A stretch of 64,000 nt of DNA from NCBI GenBank assembly GCA_002917775.1, contig KZ627161.1, positions 886,417 through 950,416 of the forward strand. The letters are read 5' to 3'. The translations under genes and the position numbers were made by a program. Position 1 is the first letter of the stretch, and each line of letters begins with the position of its first letter. The notes beneath the pieces were generated by a model. That model did not search any database, was not told where the DNA came from, and saw only the letters and a program-made list of their open reading frames with translations. This document shows, one piece after another, positions 22,178-32,214 of this stretch. Origin of the DNA: Glaciozyma antarctica PI12 (lineage: Eukaryota > Basidiomycota > Microbotryomycetes > Kriegeriales > Camptobasidiaceae).

Positions 22178-24222
22178 CTATACCATCTTCATCAACACCA
22201 CCGCCCCCGCAATCCCGCTCACCACCAACACTCCCAACTCGATTATCTCCGCCCTAAGCGTCGCGCTACTCGTCGTTCCAAACAACGAAGGGAACGTCGT
22301 CGGCCTAGGTCTCGTCGTCGCCGTGATGGCGAACTGGATCGACGATCCCGCCGAGTTGGTCGCGGGTGGCGCACCGGGGGAGGAGACGGAGGAAGGAGGG
22401 GCGCGGGATTGGGCCCAGGAGAACCGGTCAGCGAGGGGGACGAGACCGGCTTGGAACTCGGCTAGGACGGCCGTGTTGTTCGTCATGCGGAAGTCGCGGA
22501 GATCTTGAGTGCCGATGTTGGATAATTCGAACTTTTCGTACTCGAACGCCATGAGGAGCTTGAGGCGGGGGAATTCGTCGAGGAAGGTCGCGTTCGTGAT
22601 ACAGTCGTCGATCCTGGAGCAAGGGACGTTAGTGAGGAACACAAGAGGGACCGCAAGTTACTCACCAGGCCTTCTGGAGAGTGAGCTGAGTAGCTCCTCC
22701 TCCGTCGTCAACGTGGAAAGCAGCTCCAGACTCGGCGTACTGGGAGAGAGGGCGTGCGTCAGCTTGGACCCCAGGAGCGACTCGGAACCGCCACGCACCA
22801 TGCAAGCGACGTCAGGCTTGAGCGTACAGAAGCGGTGGTACCAGTTACTGATTTCCCCGCCACCGTTGGGAGACGTGCCGTTGATGGCGAGAGCGCAGTA
22901 GCCAGCGGGTTGATCCTCGTTGGTGGTGTCCGAATCCATTCCCTTGTAGTCTGTAAGTTATCACGGACGTCAGCTAACGTCTTTAACTCTGAATACGGGC
23001 GCGAAGAACGCACAGAGCGAGAGTCCGGACCAGTCGACAACGTCGTCTCCGGGCCAGTAGGGGAGGAGGGAGTCATCGTCGGCGTCGAGAATGCCGTTGT
23101 CGTTCGTGTCGAGCGCGGTAATGTCGGCCTGCGTCGTTTCCATCGCGGCAAAGTTCTCTCCGTACGGGTACCTGCGACGCACGCGTTCGTCAGCTTTCCC
23201 TCGTCGCAACCCCGCTCAAAGCCTCACCCTTGAGGCGTGTTGGGTGCCCAGACCATGATCGTGTCGGGAGCAACGGCCTTGACAGCGGCGTAGATGCGGC
23301 GATAGCTAGCGATGAAGCCAGTGGGCTGCATGCCGTACAAGTTCCACGTTCCCTGCATCTCGGGAGCGTAGCGAAGGAAGACGGTTCGGTTGAGGTTGTC
23401 GTGGTCTGTGCGAAATTAGGTTAGCGCTGGGACGCGAAGGGAGGGAGCTGGAGGAGGTCAGGACGTACAATCCTGGATCTGCCCGGCGAGCTGCGCGACG
23501 TCGATGTCGGTGACGGCGTCAAAGCCGAGATTAGGATAGACGGTAAGAAAGACGGCGGCATCGGTCTCGGAAAGTTCGATAAGCTGTGAAGAGGGAAGAA
23601 GAGAGATCAGCTCGGCATTGAACGAGGCGGGGGTCGACTTACGTTTTCAGGCGCGGCTCCACCTGCTCCAGTTGTGTAGTTGTAGGGAGGAAGAGGGATG
23701 AGCTGTGCAATCTGGAAGACTGGCACGTTGTAGCCCAAACGCTGGTTGAGGAGGGAAGGTGAATCCCTGTAACCTGCGCGTTGAGTAGGGATCAGCAAAC
23801 GATGATGGAAGCGACGTGGTTCAAAGCCTCCTCCTAGTGAACGCTGAGCGCCAGCTGGCACTCGTAGCCGCTCCACTGCGATCCCTCGTCAAGTGAGCTT
23901 GCTCGCGCCACGCCCATCACACAACCTTGGCGCGCTCGATTCGCGCCCCACTCGCCCCCCCTCTCCGCAAATCCCCCGAGCATATTCACCCATGCGAGAA
24001 ACTGGACGTACCGACATCCGTATCGAGCCATGCTCCGAAAAGGACCTGGTCACCCGGCGGCTCGTAAAGTGCCGCGTTGACGACGGGACTCAGGCACGCG
24101 AGAGCGGCGAGACCGACGACGGCGAGAGTCGATAGGGATTTTGGTGCCGAGTAGGATGAAAGAGTGGAAGGGCGGCGGGAGGGACGGGAGTCGGGAGAGG
24201 CTCCTCTTCGTTGAATCGACAT
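22178..24222 (-). CDS. GH26-like glycoside hydrolase with N- and C-terminal hydrophobic segments
   Basis: The N-terminus is basic (MSIQRRGASP...), then a hydrophobic signal or anchor, STLAVVGLAALACLSPVVNA. The body begins PPGDQVLFGAWLDTDVG and contains VFLRYAPEMQGTWNLYG, IMVWAPNTPQGYPYGENFAA, LDTNDNGILDADDDSLLPYW and PGDDVVDWSGLSLY, the pattern of basidiomycete proteins assigned to family GH26 (beta-mannanase-like clan A barrels). The RYAPEM...NLYG segment is where the acid/base Glu of such barrels lies. The tail ends with a hydrophobic helix (IIELGVLVVSGIAGAVVLMKMV), suggesting membrane or cell-wall anchoring. N-glycosylation sequons are frequent (NYT, NRT, NGT, NAT). Wall-polysaccharide substrate is inference. 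It has about eight short exons. Confidence 0.72.
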
Positions 24223-24715
24223 GACGAGAGGAAAGGGGAGGGGCGCTTCGGTGAGGGACGGGGGGAGGAGGGCGAGGGCGAGGGGAAGGGAGGGGTGTGA
24301 ATAAGGTTATCGAAGTCGTGAGAGGAAGCTGGGTGGAAGGGGGAGTTGTTGGACAGGGGAGCACTGCCTTTGGTCGAGGGGAACGGGCCCTTGAGGCGGT
24401 GGTGCGGGCCTCTTTGAGCTCGACGCGGGGCGAGGGGCGGTGATGGCTGAGAACCTCTGCTGAGGGCGTCGACGATAGAGAGCGAAAGGCGATAGATGGA
24501 GGGGAGTGGCGAAGGACGGGCCAAACAAACTCTTCCAACGAGAGAGGATCGACCTCGAAAACGACCCAGGCGGGCAGCGACCCAAATGACGCCGTTCGAG
24601 TGGTCTCTTTGAACCCTTGCTGCACCTCTCGTACACCGTACAGACTCTGATCTTGATCTGGAAACGAAGTTTACAACTCCCTTCGAGACTAGGTCCTTCC
24701 AAAATCTGAACAAAT
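24223..24715. promoter_or_regulatory. intergenic region upstream of the GH26-like gene
   Basis: This 493-bp gap lies between two minus-strand genes. It holds the promoter of the GH26-like gene and the 3' end of the isochorismatase gene. Open frames here are Arg/Pro/Ser-rich and resemble nothing known. Confidence 0.45.
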
Positions 24716-25848
24716 CTACAGCTTGCCACCACTCGATCCCGCCAACCGAGTGAGCGACTCTGAAGTCTCCGCCTTCGTCTCCTTGACGAGTGCAGAGATC
24801 TGGCGGAAGTTGGGGTGCGAAGCATCGACTACTCGCAAATCAGCCGCTGCTATCCGCGGAGAGCGAGGAGCTCACCCATCAATTGGAAGAGGGCGCTCTC
24901 GGACGAGGTAATCTGTGCGCCGGATGCGCGAAGACGCTGAGAGTAAAATAGAAGAATCAGCTCTGTTCCTACGGGGCGAGCGAGAGAAGAAAAAGGAGCG
25001 AAAAAGGACTCACCGCAAGAGCGATACTGACCTCCTCGTGGTTGCAGCTCGAAACGCCGTCGGCGAGGATGTGAACCGAGTAGTTACGCTCGAGTAGGTC
25101 CAACGCAGTCTGGAGGACGCAGACGTGGCTCTACGATTCGCATCAGCTCCGTTCTTCCGCTCGACGAAATACGTGCGAAACGCACCTCGATGCCGAATAG
25201 GACGACGGATTCGGTACCCCACTCCTTGAGGCTCTTCTCGACCTCGGGAAGGACCTGCGGAGAAGTTGCTCAGCTCTGCCCTGCTGTAAAGGTGCAACGA
25301 GCGGGACGGACCATCGAGAACTTGGTCTTAGCGAGAGGAGAGTACGCGGGGTGAAGCGACTCCGGCAGCTCCTTCAAAGGAAGAGGAACCGTAGCTCCCA
25401 ACGCTGCGCAACGAAACCCCATCAGCTCCATCCCCTCCGCAGCCCCGGAGCCGGTCCAAGCGGGACCATCCCCCACTCGAGCCGCTCAGCGCCCCTCCCT
25501 CTCCACCGAAACGCGACGCACCTTTGGGGTTCTGCTCCGTAACGATCACCGGAACTCCCAGCAACGCCGCTCCCCTCACCTGCTCCTTATCAGCCCCCCG
25601 CTCTCCCCCCACCCAGCGAGCGAACGCACCATCTTCTCAGCGGTCTTGATAACGCTCGGGTAGGCATGAATGACGGTTCGGAATCTCTCTTGCTGTGGTG
25701 GGGTTAGCGAGCGGCGGGTAGGAGGAGGGGGGGACGTACGATGTCGCAGACGAAGAAGACGGTCTGTGGGGTAGGGAGTCAGCGGGGGCTTGGAACGGGT
25801 GTGAGCTGAGCATACCTTGCCTGGCACGAGTTTCTTGACGAGGGACAT
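24716..25848 (-). CDS. isochorismatase-fold hydrolase (ISOC1/ISOC2-like)
   Basis: Short exons assemble to [20 protein letters not shown] then [98 protein letters not shown] and [11 protein letters not shown]. The catalytic triad of the cysteine-hydrolase superfamily is visible: Asp in CDIQERF, Lys in AKTKF and Cys in IESHVCV. The pattern matches the small mitochondrial/cytosolic ISOC1/2 branch rather than nicotinamidases. The substrate is unknown in that branch. The C-terminus ends [10 protein letters not shown]. It lies 473 bp downstream of the NCS-1 gene on the same strand. Confidence 0.85.
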
Positions 25849-26321
25849 GGTGGATGGCTAGGGGGAGGGTGATGGTGGGATGGAGGGAGAGAGAAGTGCG
25901 GGGTAACGCCGTCTCTTCGGTTCGGCGTCTCTTCTCGGTCTGCAGCGGCGGAGGCGGGTGGATACAGAGTAGCGAGTACTTGTTATACTCCTCTGCAAAT
26001 GAGCCGGAGCACGGTGCACTTGGAGCGAAATTCCTGGTTTGGAACGAGCTCGGCGACAACCTCGTTGACGAAGCGCGTCCAGCAGCTCCTAAGCTCTCCT
26101 ACAGCCTCGATGTACCCTTCCAAGCGTCTCAACACAACCCGGAAGCTCGTGTGTAAATATCTTGATTCATCCAACTGAGGAATGTCGCGAGGAACGCTCA
26201 TGCCGAAGGGCTCAGGAATGGCGCTGAATTGTAGAAAGGGTAGGGAAGAGGAAGAGCGGCTGCGTGTGATAGTGATACAAACATGCGGAGGGGCCGCTGC
26301 GAGGGGGTGTTCCAACGCTCG
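25849..26321. other. intergenic spacer between NCS-1 and isochorismatase genes
   Basis: This 473-bp gap holds the 3' UTR of the NCS-1 gene and the promoter of the isochorismatase gene. No conserved coding frame or RNA was recognised. Confidence 0.45.
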
Positions 26322-27374
26322 CTACACGAGTCCGTCGTAGAGGGAGAGGGCCTGCGGAGGTGGGGTCAGCGAGCGGAACCTTCACGCTGATACGATGAGC
26401 GTACCTGTACGATCGTAGGGTCCTTCTTGCTTCCCTCCTTGAACTCCTCGAAAGTGACTGCGCGAAGAACGGGTGAGCTTCGAGTGCGAAGCCGGGAGGA
26501 GCTTTCGTAAAACGCACGCTGGTGATCGTGGTTGAGGTCCATCATGGCAAAGATCTTGTCCACTCGCTGCGATAGAAGAACAGTCAGTTGCTTGCACGTC
26601 TCAGACGGCACCACCAACGCACCTTCTGAGCCGTATCCTCGTCCAGGGGGAGCTTGACCATCTCCCCAGTCATGTCGTAGATGGACTGAACGATCTGAAG
26701 CATCTCGTCGTAGGTAATGAGACCATCGTCGTTAATGTCATAGAGCTGGAAAGCCCCTGCAGAGCGCCAACAGGACGTGTCAGCTCACAGCTCCCGACGC
26801 GCGCTCCTCCCGCTCCGAACTCGGGACTCACACTGCAGCTTCTCGTCAAGCTTGCCCCGACTCGTAATGCTCAGCGCTCCAATAAACTCTCTGAAGTCGA
26901 TCGTGCCGTTGTTGTTCTTGTCTGAGTACAAGGGGGTTAGGCGCGTACTCAGCTCGGGCTCGACGGAACGCACCAAAGACCTTGAAAACGTGTTCGGCGA
27001 ACTGCTTGGGGTTGCCAAAGGGGAAGAACTGCTTGTAGATGCGCGCAAACTCCTCCTGGTTCAAGACGCCCGAGGGACAGTCCTTGAGGAAGCCCTTGTA
27101 CCTGGACACGCGGGTGAGCTGGCTGCGGATACCGAGGTGGCGAGGAAAGAGAACGCACCACTGCTGGAGCTCCTTCTTATCGACTGGAGGGAGCAGGCGA
27201 GCAGGCGTCAGCTCTGAGCGGCTCAGCTCCCACGTCCCACGCCGTCACCTCCGCGCCGGATTTGAGTGGCCAGGGCAAGCACGAAGAGAGCAAGCGGCGG
27301 CGGGACTCACAGTAGGTGTTCTTCTGAAGGTCGGTAAGGTCCTCAGGGGAGAGCTTGCTCTGCGACTTTCCCAT
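26322..27374 (-). CDS. neuronal calcium sensor-1 / frequenin homologue
   Basis: Spliced exons give [57 protein letters not shown] and three canonical EF-hands: [26 protein letters not shown] and DLNHDHQVTFEEF. The C-terminus is ALSLYDGLV. The first EF-hand is degenerate (CPSG), as in all NCS-1 proteins. The MGKSQS start is an N-myristoylation signal. The match to yeast Frq1 is close along the whole ~190 residues, which excludes calcineurin B. Frq1 activates the PI 4-kinase Pik1 at the Golgi, and S. pombe Ncs1 acts in calcium tolerance. It is intron-rich. Confidence 0.93.
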
Positions 27375-27466
27375 CGTGCTAGTGAGGGAGAGGGGCGGGG
27401 AGTTGGAGGAGAGAGGAGTGACGCCGGTCGACGCGTGGTGTTCGGTTTTGGGAGCTTGCGGTGCTG

Positions 27467-29330
27467 ATGCAAGCGGGTCGGAGGTGGCTCTGCTGGCTGG
27501 AGCTTCACCTGGAGAGTCTGCGGAGTTGAGGGAGAAGGAGAGGTGGAGCGGGCGGGCTACTTGGGTATTACTCGCCAAGCAGATCCTCGCGAAGTCGATC
27601 GTGCTCCTTCCGCCTCCTCCACTAGGCTACAACTCTCCTGTAGGCTTTACAGCAGCGAACGCACGCACTGGAAGTCACCATCGCCTACGAGGAGCCGTCT
27701 CTCTCCCGCCTCCTCACCCTCCTCTCCGTCCTCTACCTCCTCCAAGTCGCTCGCCATGTCGCTAACGAGCTCGTCGGAGCAGGTTTGCTCGGGGAGATAG
27801 CTCTGGGGATCATTTACAGTACGGCCAACATTCTCCCGGGGGCTTGGGAGGAGACGTTCCTCGTCCTGGGGTACCTGGGCCTGGTGTTGATCGTCTTCGA
27901 AGGCGAGCTCCTCCTCCTCCTCCTCCTCCAACCTGCAAGCTGACTCTCTCTTGCAGGCGGTCTCGACTTTGACGAAGAGCTATTCCTCCCGAGCCTTCCC
28001 CTCGCCACCATCGCCGCCGTCACAGGCGTCCACAGGCGTCACTCGCTTTCACTTTCGCCCTCTTCCACGCCTTCTCCTACCCCTCCATCGACGCCCTCGC
28101 AGCCGGTGCTGCTCTCTCCTCCACCTCTCTAGGCACGACGTTCTACGTTCTGCGCTCGCAGTCAGGATCGCTGGGCCTCGTTTCGACACGGATCGGGACC
28201 ATCCTCGTTGGAGCCGCGTTGATCGACGATATTATCGCGCTGGTCCTGCTGAGCGTGATCAAGGAGCTTGGAGATGGAAGCGTGACCTCGTTGGGATGGA
28301 CGGTTGGCAGGCCAGTGCTGGCAAGCGTGGCGATGGCGATCTTGGGACCACTCGTCGCTTTTCTGGTGGCGAGGCCGCTCTTCCAGAGGTTTGGGGAACG
28401 CAAGATTGGCGAACTGGGGAGGAAGGCAGAACTGTTCATTGGGGTCTGCGTCCTTTCCGCCTTCTTGGCGATGTGCGTGCTTTTGACCTCGCTTTGCAGA
28501 CGTGGAAGCTGACTTCGTCGGCAGTGCGCACGAAGCAGGCACGACGGTGCTCCTCGGCGCATTCCTCGCTGGCGTCTTCCTCTACGCACTTCCATCGCCC
28601 AACTCGGAGGTCTCTTTTAAACTCTGCTACGCGTCCCTTGTCGCCCCTCTACAAGACTACGTGCGCAGCTCTCCTCTCCACGTTCGCACGCTTGCTCAAC
28701 TTGCCTCTCTCGCTTCCAGATCTTCGCACCCATCTTCTTCGCCTCCATCGGAACCTCGATCCCGTTCGTCGCGCTCTGGAGCGGCCGAATCATCTGGCGA
28801 GGACTCTTTTACGCGATCCTAATGACACTCGGCAAGCTCCTCGTAGGACTCGTCGTCCTCGTCGCCGACTGCGGCACCTTCTCCACCTCATCCACGCCTC
28901 TCCAAGAAGACTCAACTTCAGACGGCGCCATCGACTTCTCAACGCGCCCCGAGAAGGTCTCGTTCGCCAACGCACCCCCTCCAACCACTCCATCCGCATT
29001 CCACCTCTGCCTCCCTCGCACCACCTCCTTCCCCCCCGCCATCTTCCTCGGAACCGCCCTCGTCGCCCGTGGAGAAATTGGTGTCCGTCGTCCCCCCCTC
29101 CTTCCCCGCTCTCTCGCACTAAACTCGAATCGCAGATCCTCATCCTTCAAGTCGCCTACAACGCCCCCGGCGACGTCCTCGGGGAGGAACCTTACCTCGT
29201 TGCCATTTGGGCTGTGGCGCTGTGCACTATCGTTGGCCCGATATCGTTCTCGGCGCTTGTGAGGAGGTGCGGGGAGAGCGTCGTCGCAGGACCTTGGGGA
29301 GCGAAGAGGGTTGGGCGAGAGGGAGTGTGA
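27467..29330 (+). CDS. CPA-family monovalent cation/H+ antiporter
   Basis: The transmembrane core begins VTIAYEEPSLSRLLTLLSVL, QVARHVANELVGAGLLGEIA and LGIIYSTANILPGAWEETFL. It continues VLGYLGLVLIVFEGGLDFDE, AAGAALSSTSLGTTFYVLR, TRIGTILVGAALIDDIIALV, EAGTTVLLGAFLAGVFLYAL, FAPIFFASIGTSIPFVALW and GTALVARGEIG. The conserved Asp pair in ALIDDIIAL marks the ion-binding site of CPA antiporters, and about 11-12 helices can be traced. The family exchanges Na+ or K+ for protons; organelle and ion are not determinable. The start is uncertain: no ATG lies near the conserved YEEPS block, and the only plus-strand ATG after the neighbouring gene is at 27467, requiring an intron of about 170 nt. Confidence is high for the body, low for the 5' end. 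Confidence 0.8.
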
Positions 29331-29836
29331 TACGTGATGGTGCGCGGTTGGTCTTTCTTGTTAAGAGGAACGCGGCTGATCAGGTTGCGCTCGAGGCTGC
29401 TGTCCTTTTTAGGGAGCGAGCGAGCTTCGCTCGAACTGAACCGCGCGAAACGCGGTTCTTCGCGCCGGGAATCGCGCCAGTCGCGTCCTTCCACCCTTTC
29501 GACAACTAAGATCGGTCTACCACCTTGCGAACGGCAGCTTCGAGGGGAAATCGGACTCAGCGACGAGGAGAGCATTCCTGCGCAATCTCACGAAGACTTC
29601 TCTGATTTTCCTCGTCAGCTCTCGCCTCCGACGTTGAGATTCTTCTACATCTGTTGGCACCCAATACACGTGTGCGTTGCGGTGCGGTGGAACAGGGAGA
29701 GGGTCGTTGACCCCTCTCCCTCGGGAGTCCCCAAGCGTTCCGCAGCCTCGTGTCCGCACGATCCCCCTTCTCCGTTTCTACCTCCTTAGCTCTCGTTCCT
29801 CTCCTCCCTCCTGCCTCTCCTTTCCGTACAGCCAGC
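29331..29836. other. intergenic region with two perfect hairpins
   Basis: This 506-bp gap contains the 3' UTR of the antiporter gene and the promoter of the next gene. Two perfect inverted repeats sit side by side: a 7-bp stem with 3-nt loop at 29417-29433, and an 8-bp stem with 5-nt loop (GAACCGCG / CGCGGTTC) at 29438-29458. No conserved protein frame was found. Confidence 0.6.
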
Positions 29837-32106
29837 ATGGGGAGACCGTCCCCCGCAGACCAACTCGTAGGTCCCATTCCAGCCGGCGCGCAGTCACCAG
29901 AGCTAACGCGACTACCCGCGCAGGCGTTTCAGCTCAGTCAAAGCGCAAACACTTCCTCCAACTTCCCTCCTCCCTGGCTCTCGACGTCTTCCACTCCTCT
30001 CCCGCACAAGCCCAAGATCCAGGCGCGCACCGCCATCTCCCGCAGTCGCGTCGATGATGAGGAGGAGGACGACGAGGACGACGAGCTGTTTGGGATCAGG
30101 AAGAAGATTAGGCCGAAGGAGTCGCTGATGGGTGCGTTCTTGAGTCGTGCGGAGTCGCTACGTGGGAGCTGACGGTCGTTGGATCGCAGACCTCTTGAAC
30201 TCTGAGCCTCCGCCCTCTTGGGAGGAGCCAGCGCCTCTTCCCGCTCCGGCCTCGATCAAGAAGCGCTCCTTCCTCCAGAAGAACTTCAGGAGGCGAGCGG
30301 GCTCCAATCACGAAGCCGAGGACCAGCAGTTTCGAGCTCCAGGCACCCTCCGCTCGACATCGTCCAACGCGAACCTCCGCCAGTCCAGATCGAGCCCTCT
30401 CCTCGCAAAGACGTCCATCCCCCCCTCCGAAGATCACTTCGAGAACAGGATGCCGACGAGAAAGCTCGCGACGAAGACCGCTCGACCCGCCGGCAACGAC
30501 ATGCGGGATCTCGCAGACTTCCTTCGCTCGAGCGAGGCTCCGACCGATTTCTCGAGGACGAGCTCGCGCGGGAGGGCTTCGACGCATGGATCGATCGGCA
30601 CGGCGACGAGCGGGCCCAAGTCGAAGCTCAGGGCGTTTTTGCGGGGAGGAAGGAGGGACGACGAGACGGAGACGATCTACACAGCCAATTCCATCCCGAC
30701 TCCCCTCCCCAGTCCTGGTCGCGACAGCTTCTTCGGCGGGAGCTGGAAGACTACCGCCTGGTATGTCTCTCGTGACGATGAAGATTCGATGGCGACGTAC
30801 GAATCGATCTTGCCCACGGCCTTGCAGTCCTCGAGGTCGGGAGGAGCAGGCAGCATGACCTCGCTTGATCGCTCTCCCTCAGCTTCCCGTGGAGAGTGCG
30901 TTCGTTTTGCGTTCTCTCCTTTCTGTGACGCTAACTCTTTCTCGCAGCAGCTTCAAGCGTTCGCCTCGCAAGCCTGCCCCATCCGTCGACCCCTCCCTCG
31001 TCGCCCTCAAATCTTCGACTCCTCGGCACGGCTCCACTCTCCTCCTTTCGCCCCAAACCCTCGCCATGATCATCGGTGACGACGACAAGGACGATTCGGC
31101 CTCTACCCCTGAGCGAACGACGTCGACCACTCCGGCCACTCAAGGGACGGTCCATCGCAGCGGCTCGACCAACGGCGCCTTGAGCGGAAATTCGTATCGT
31201 CGCAAGACGTCTGCCGACGATTACCTACCCACTCGAAGAGCGTCTTCGATCAGCGAGACCCCCTCGTTCAAGTTCTCGCGCCGTCCTGCGACAGGAGGCT
31301 CAGAATCTGGCACCACGTCGAACGACCTTCGCACGTCAAGCGAGTTCAAATGCCCTCTCCGCACTCGCCCCATCTCCTCGTCCCAGGATCTCAACGGGAC
31401 GATTCAAGAGTCGGTCGTCTACCGATCCCTCTCTCCCACCCCGGGCCACCATCACCCGCGACCCACCTCCCCACCACCCGACGCTCCTCTCCCCGCCACT
31501 CCCTCCACTCGCTCCCGACCCGTCTCCATCGCCATCCAGCCCGCCAGTCCCCTCCCCTACGACGCCCTCCTCGAACAGCACTTCGAATCGAGCTGGAGCC
31601 GTCGTCCCTCGGTCGATTCGTTTGTCGACCCGCCTTTGTCGGCGAGCGGAGGCGAGAGCGGTCGTGAGGACGGTCACGAGATTTGCCCCTCCGACCCGAT
31701 CTTCGAAGCTCTTCAGGCGCTGAAGCAGACGATGCGTCAGGCGGCGTCGATGCCGCTCCAGGCGGGTCCTTTTCGTTCAGGCGGCGAAGGAACCGGTCTC
31801 CGGCAGGATCAGCTCGTCGCGCTCCTCCCGGCGCTCAAGGCGATGCAGAGCCAGATGAAGAGCGCGGCGTTCCTCCTAGACCTCGTCGTTGGTCGAATCG
31901 CAGGGGCGGGAGACGACGGAGACGAGGAGGAGGAGGCAGGAGCGGTGGCGCACCTCCTTGACGGATCTGGCTCGAACGCTAGTGATTCTGGGATTGGAGA
32001 GGAGCCGAAGTCAGAGGAGATGGAGCAGGAGGAGAAGGAGCACCTCGAGGAGTCGGAGGAAGAGTCGTTCCCCTTCCTCGTCCGACACCTTTCCATTTCG
32101 GAGTGA
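29837..32106 (+). CDS. disordered protein with KESLMDLLNS and DLADFLRS motifs
   Basis: I do not recognise a named family. The start MGRPSPADQLVGPIPAG is followed by an acidic patch (DDEEEDDEDDELFG) and then motif 1, RPKESLMDLLNSEPPPSWEE, which spans the intron 30132-30189. Motif 2 is MRDLADFLRSSEAP (about 30500) and motif 3 is SKLRAFLRGGRRDDET (about 30621). The rest is Ser/Pro/Arg-rich and probably unstructured, except for a helical region near the C-terminus (FEALQALKQTMRQAA, LPALKAMQSQMKSAAFLLDL) and a final acidic tail. The same three motifs in the same order occur in the gene at 40277-43478. A scaffold or regulatory role is only a guess. It converges with the PP4R3 gene, 108 bp apart. 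Confidence 0.75.
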
Positions 32107-32214
32107 GCTGGCCTCGCTCCATCCTAATAGTTTTTCGCACTCTCCTCTCGCTGTAATCGCAAGGTACTCCCGCTAGTTTCGCATGAGCCATAGTGGATCC
32201 ATTCCTCGATCCAG

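Noticed and set aside
24050-24825. Overlapping minus-strand open frames of about 190 aa between the GH26-like and isochorismatase genes
   Set aside because: Low-complexity Ser/Pro/Arg translation in all frames and overlap with known exons; treated as promoter.
26322-27374. Calcineurin B as the identity of the EF-hand gene
   Set aside because: MGKSQSKLS start, CPSG in the first EF-hand, [11 protein letters not shown] and the LSLYDGLV end match NCS-1/Frq1 throughout; calcineurin B differs.
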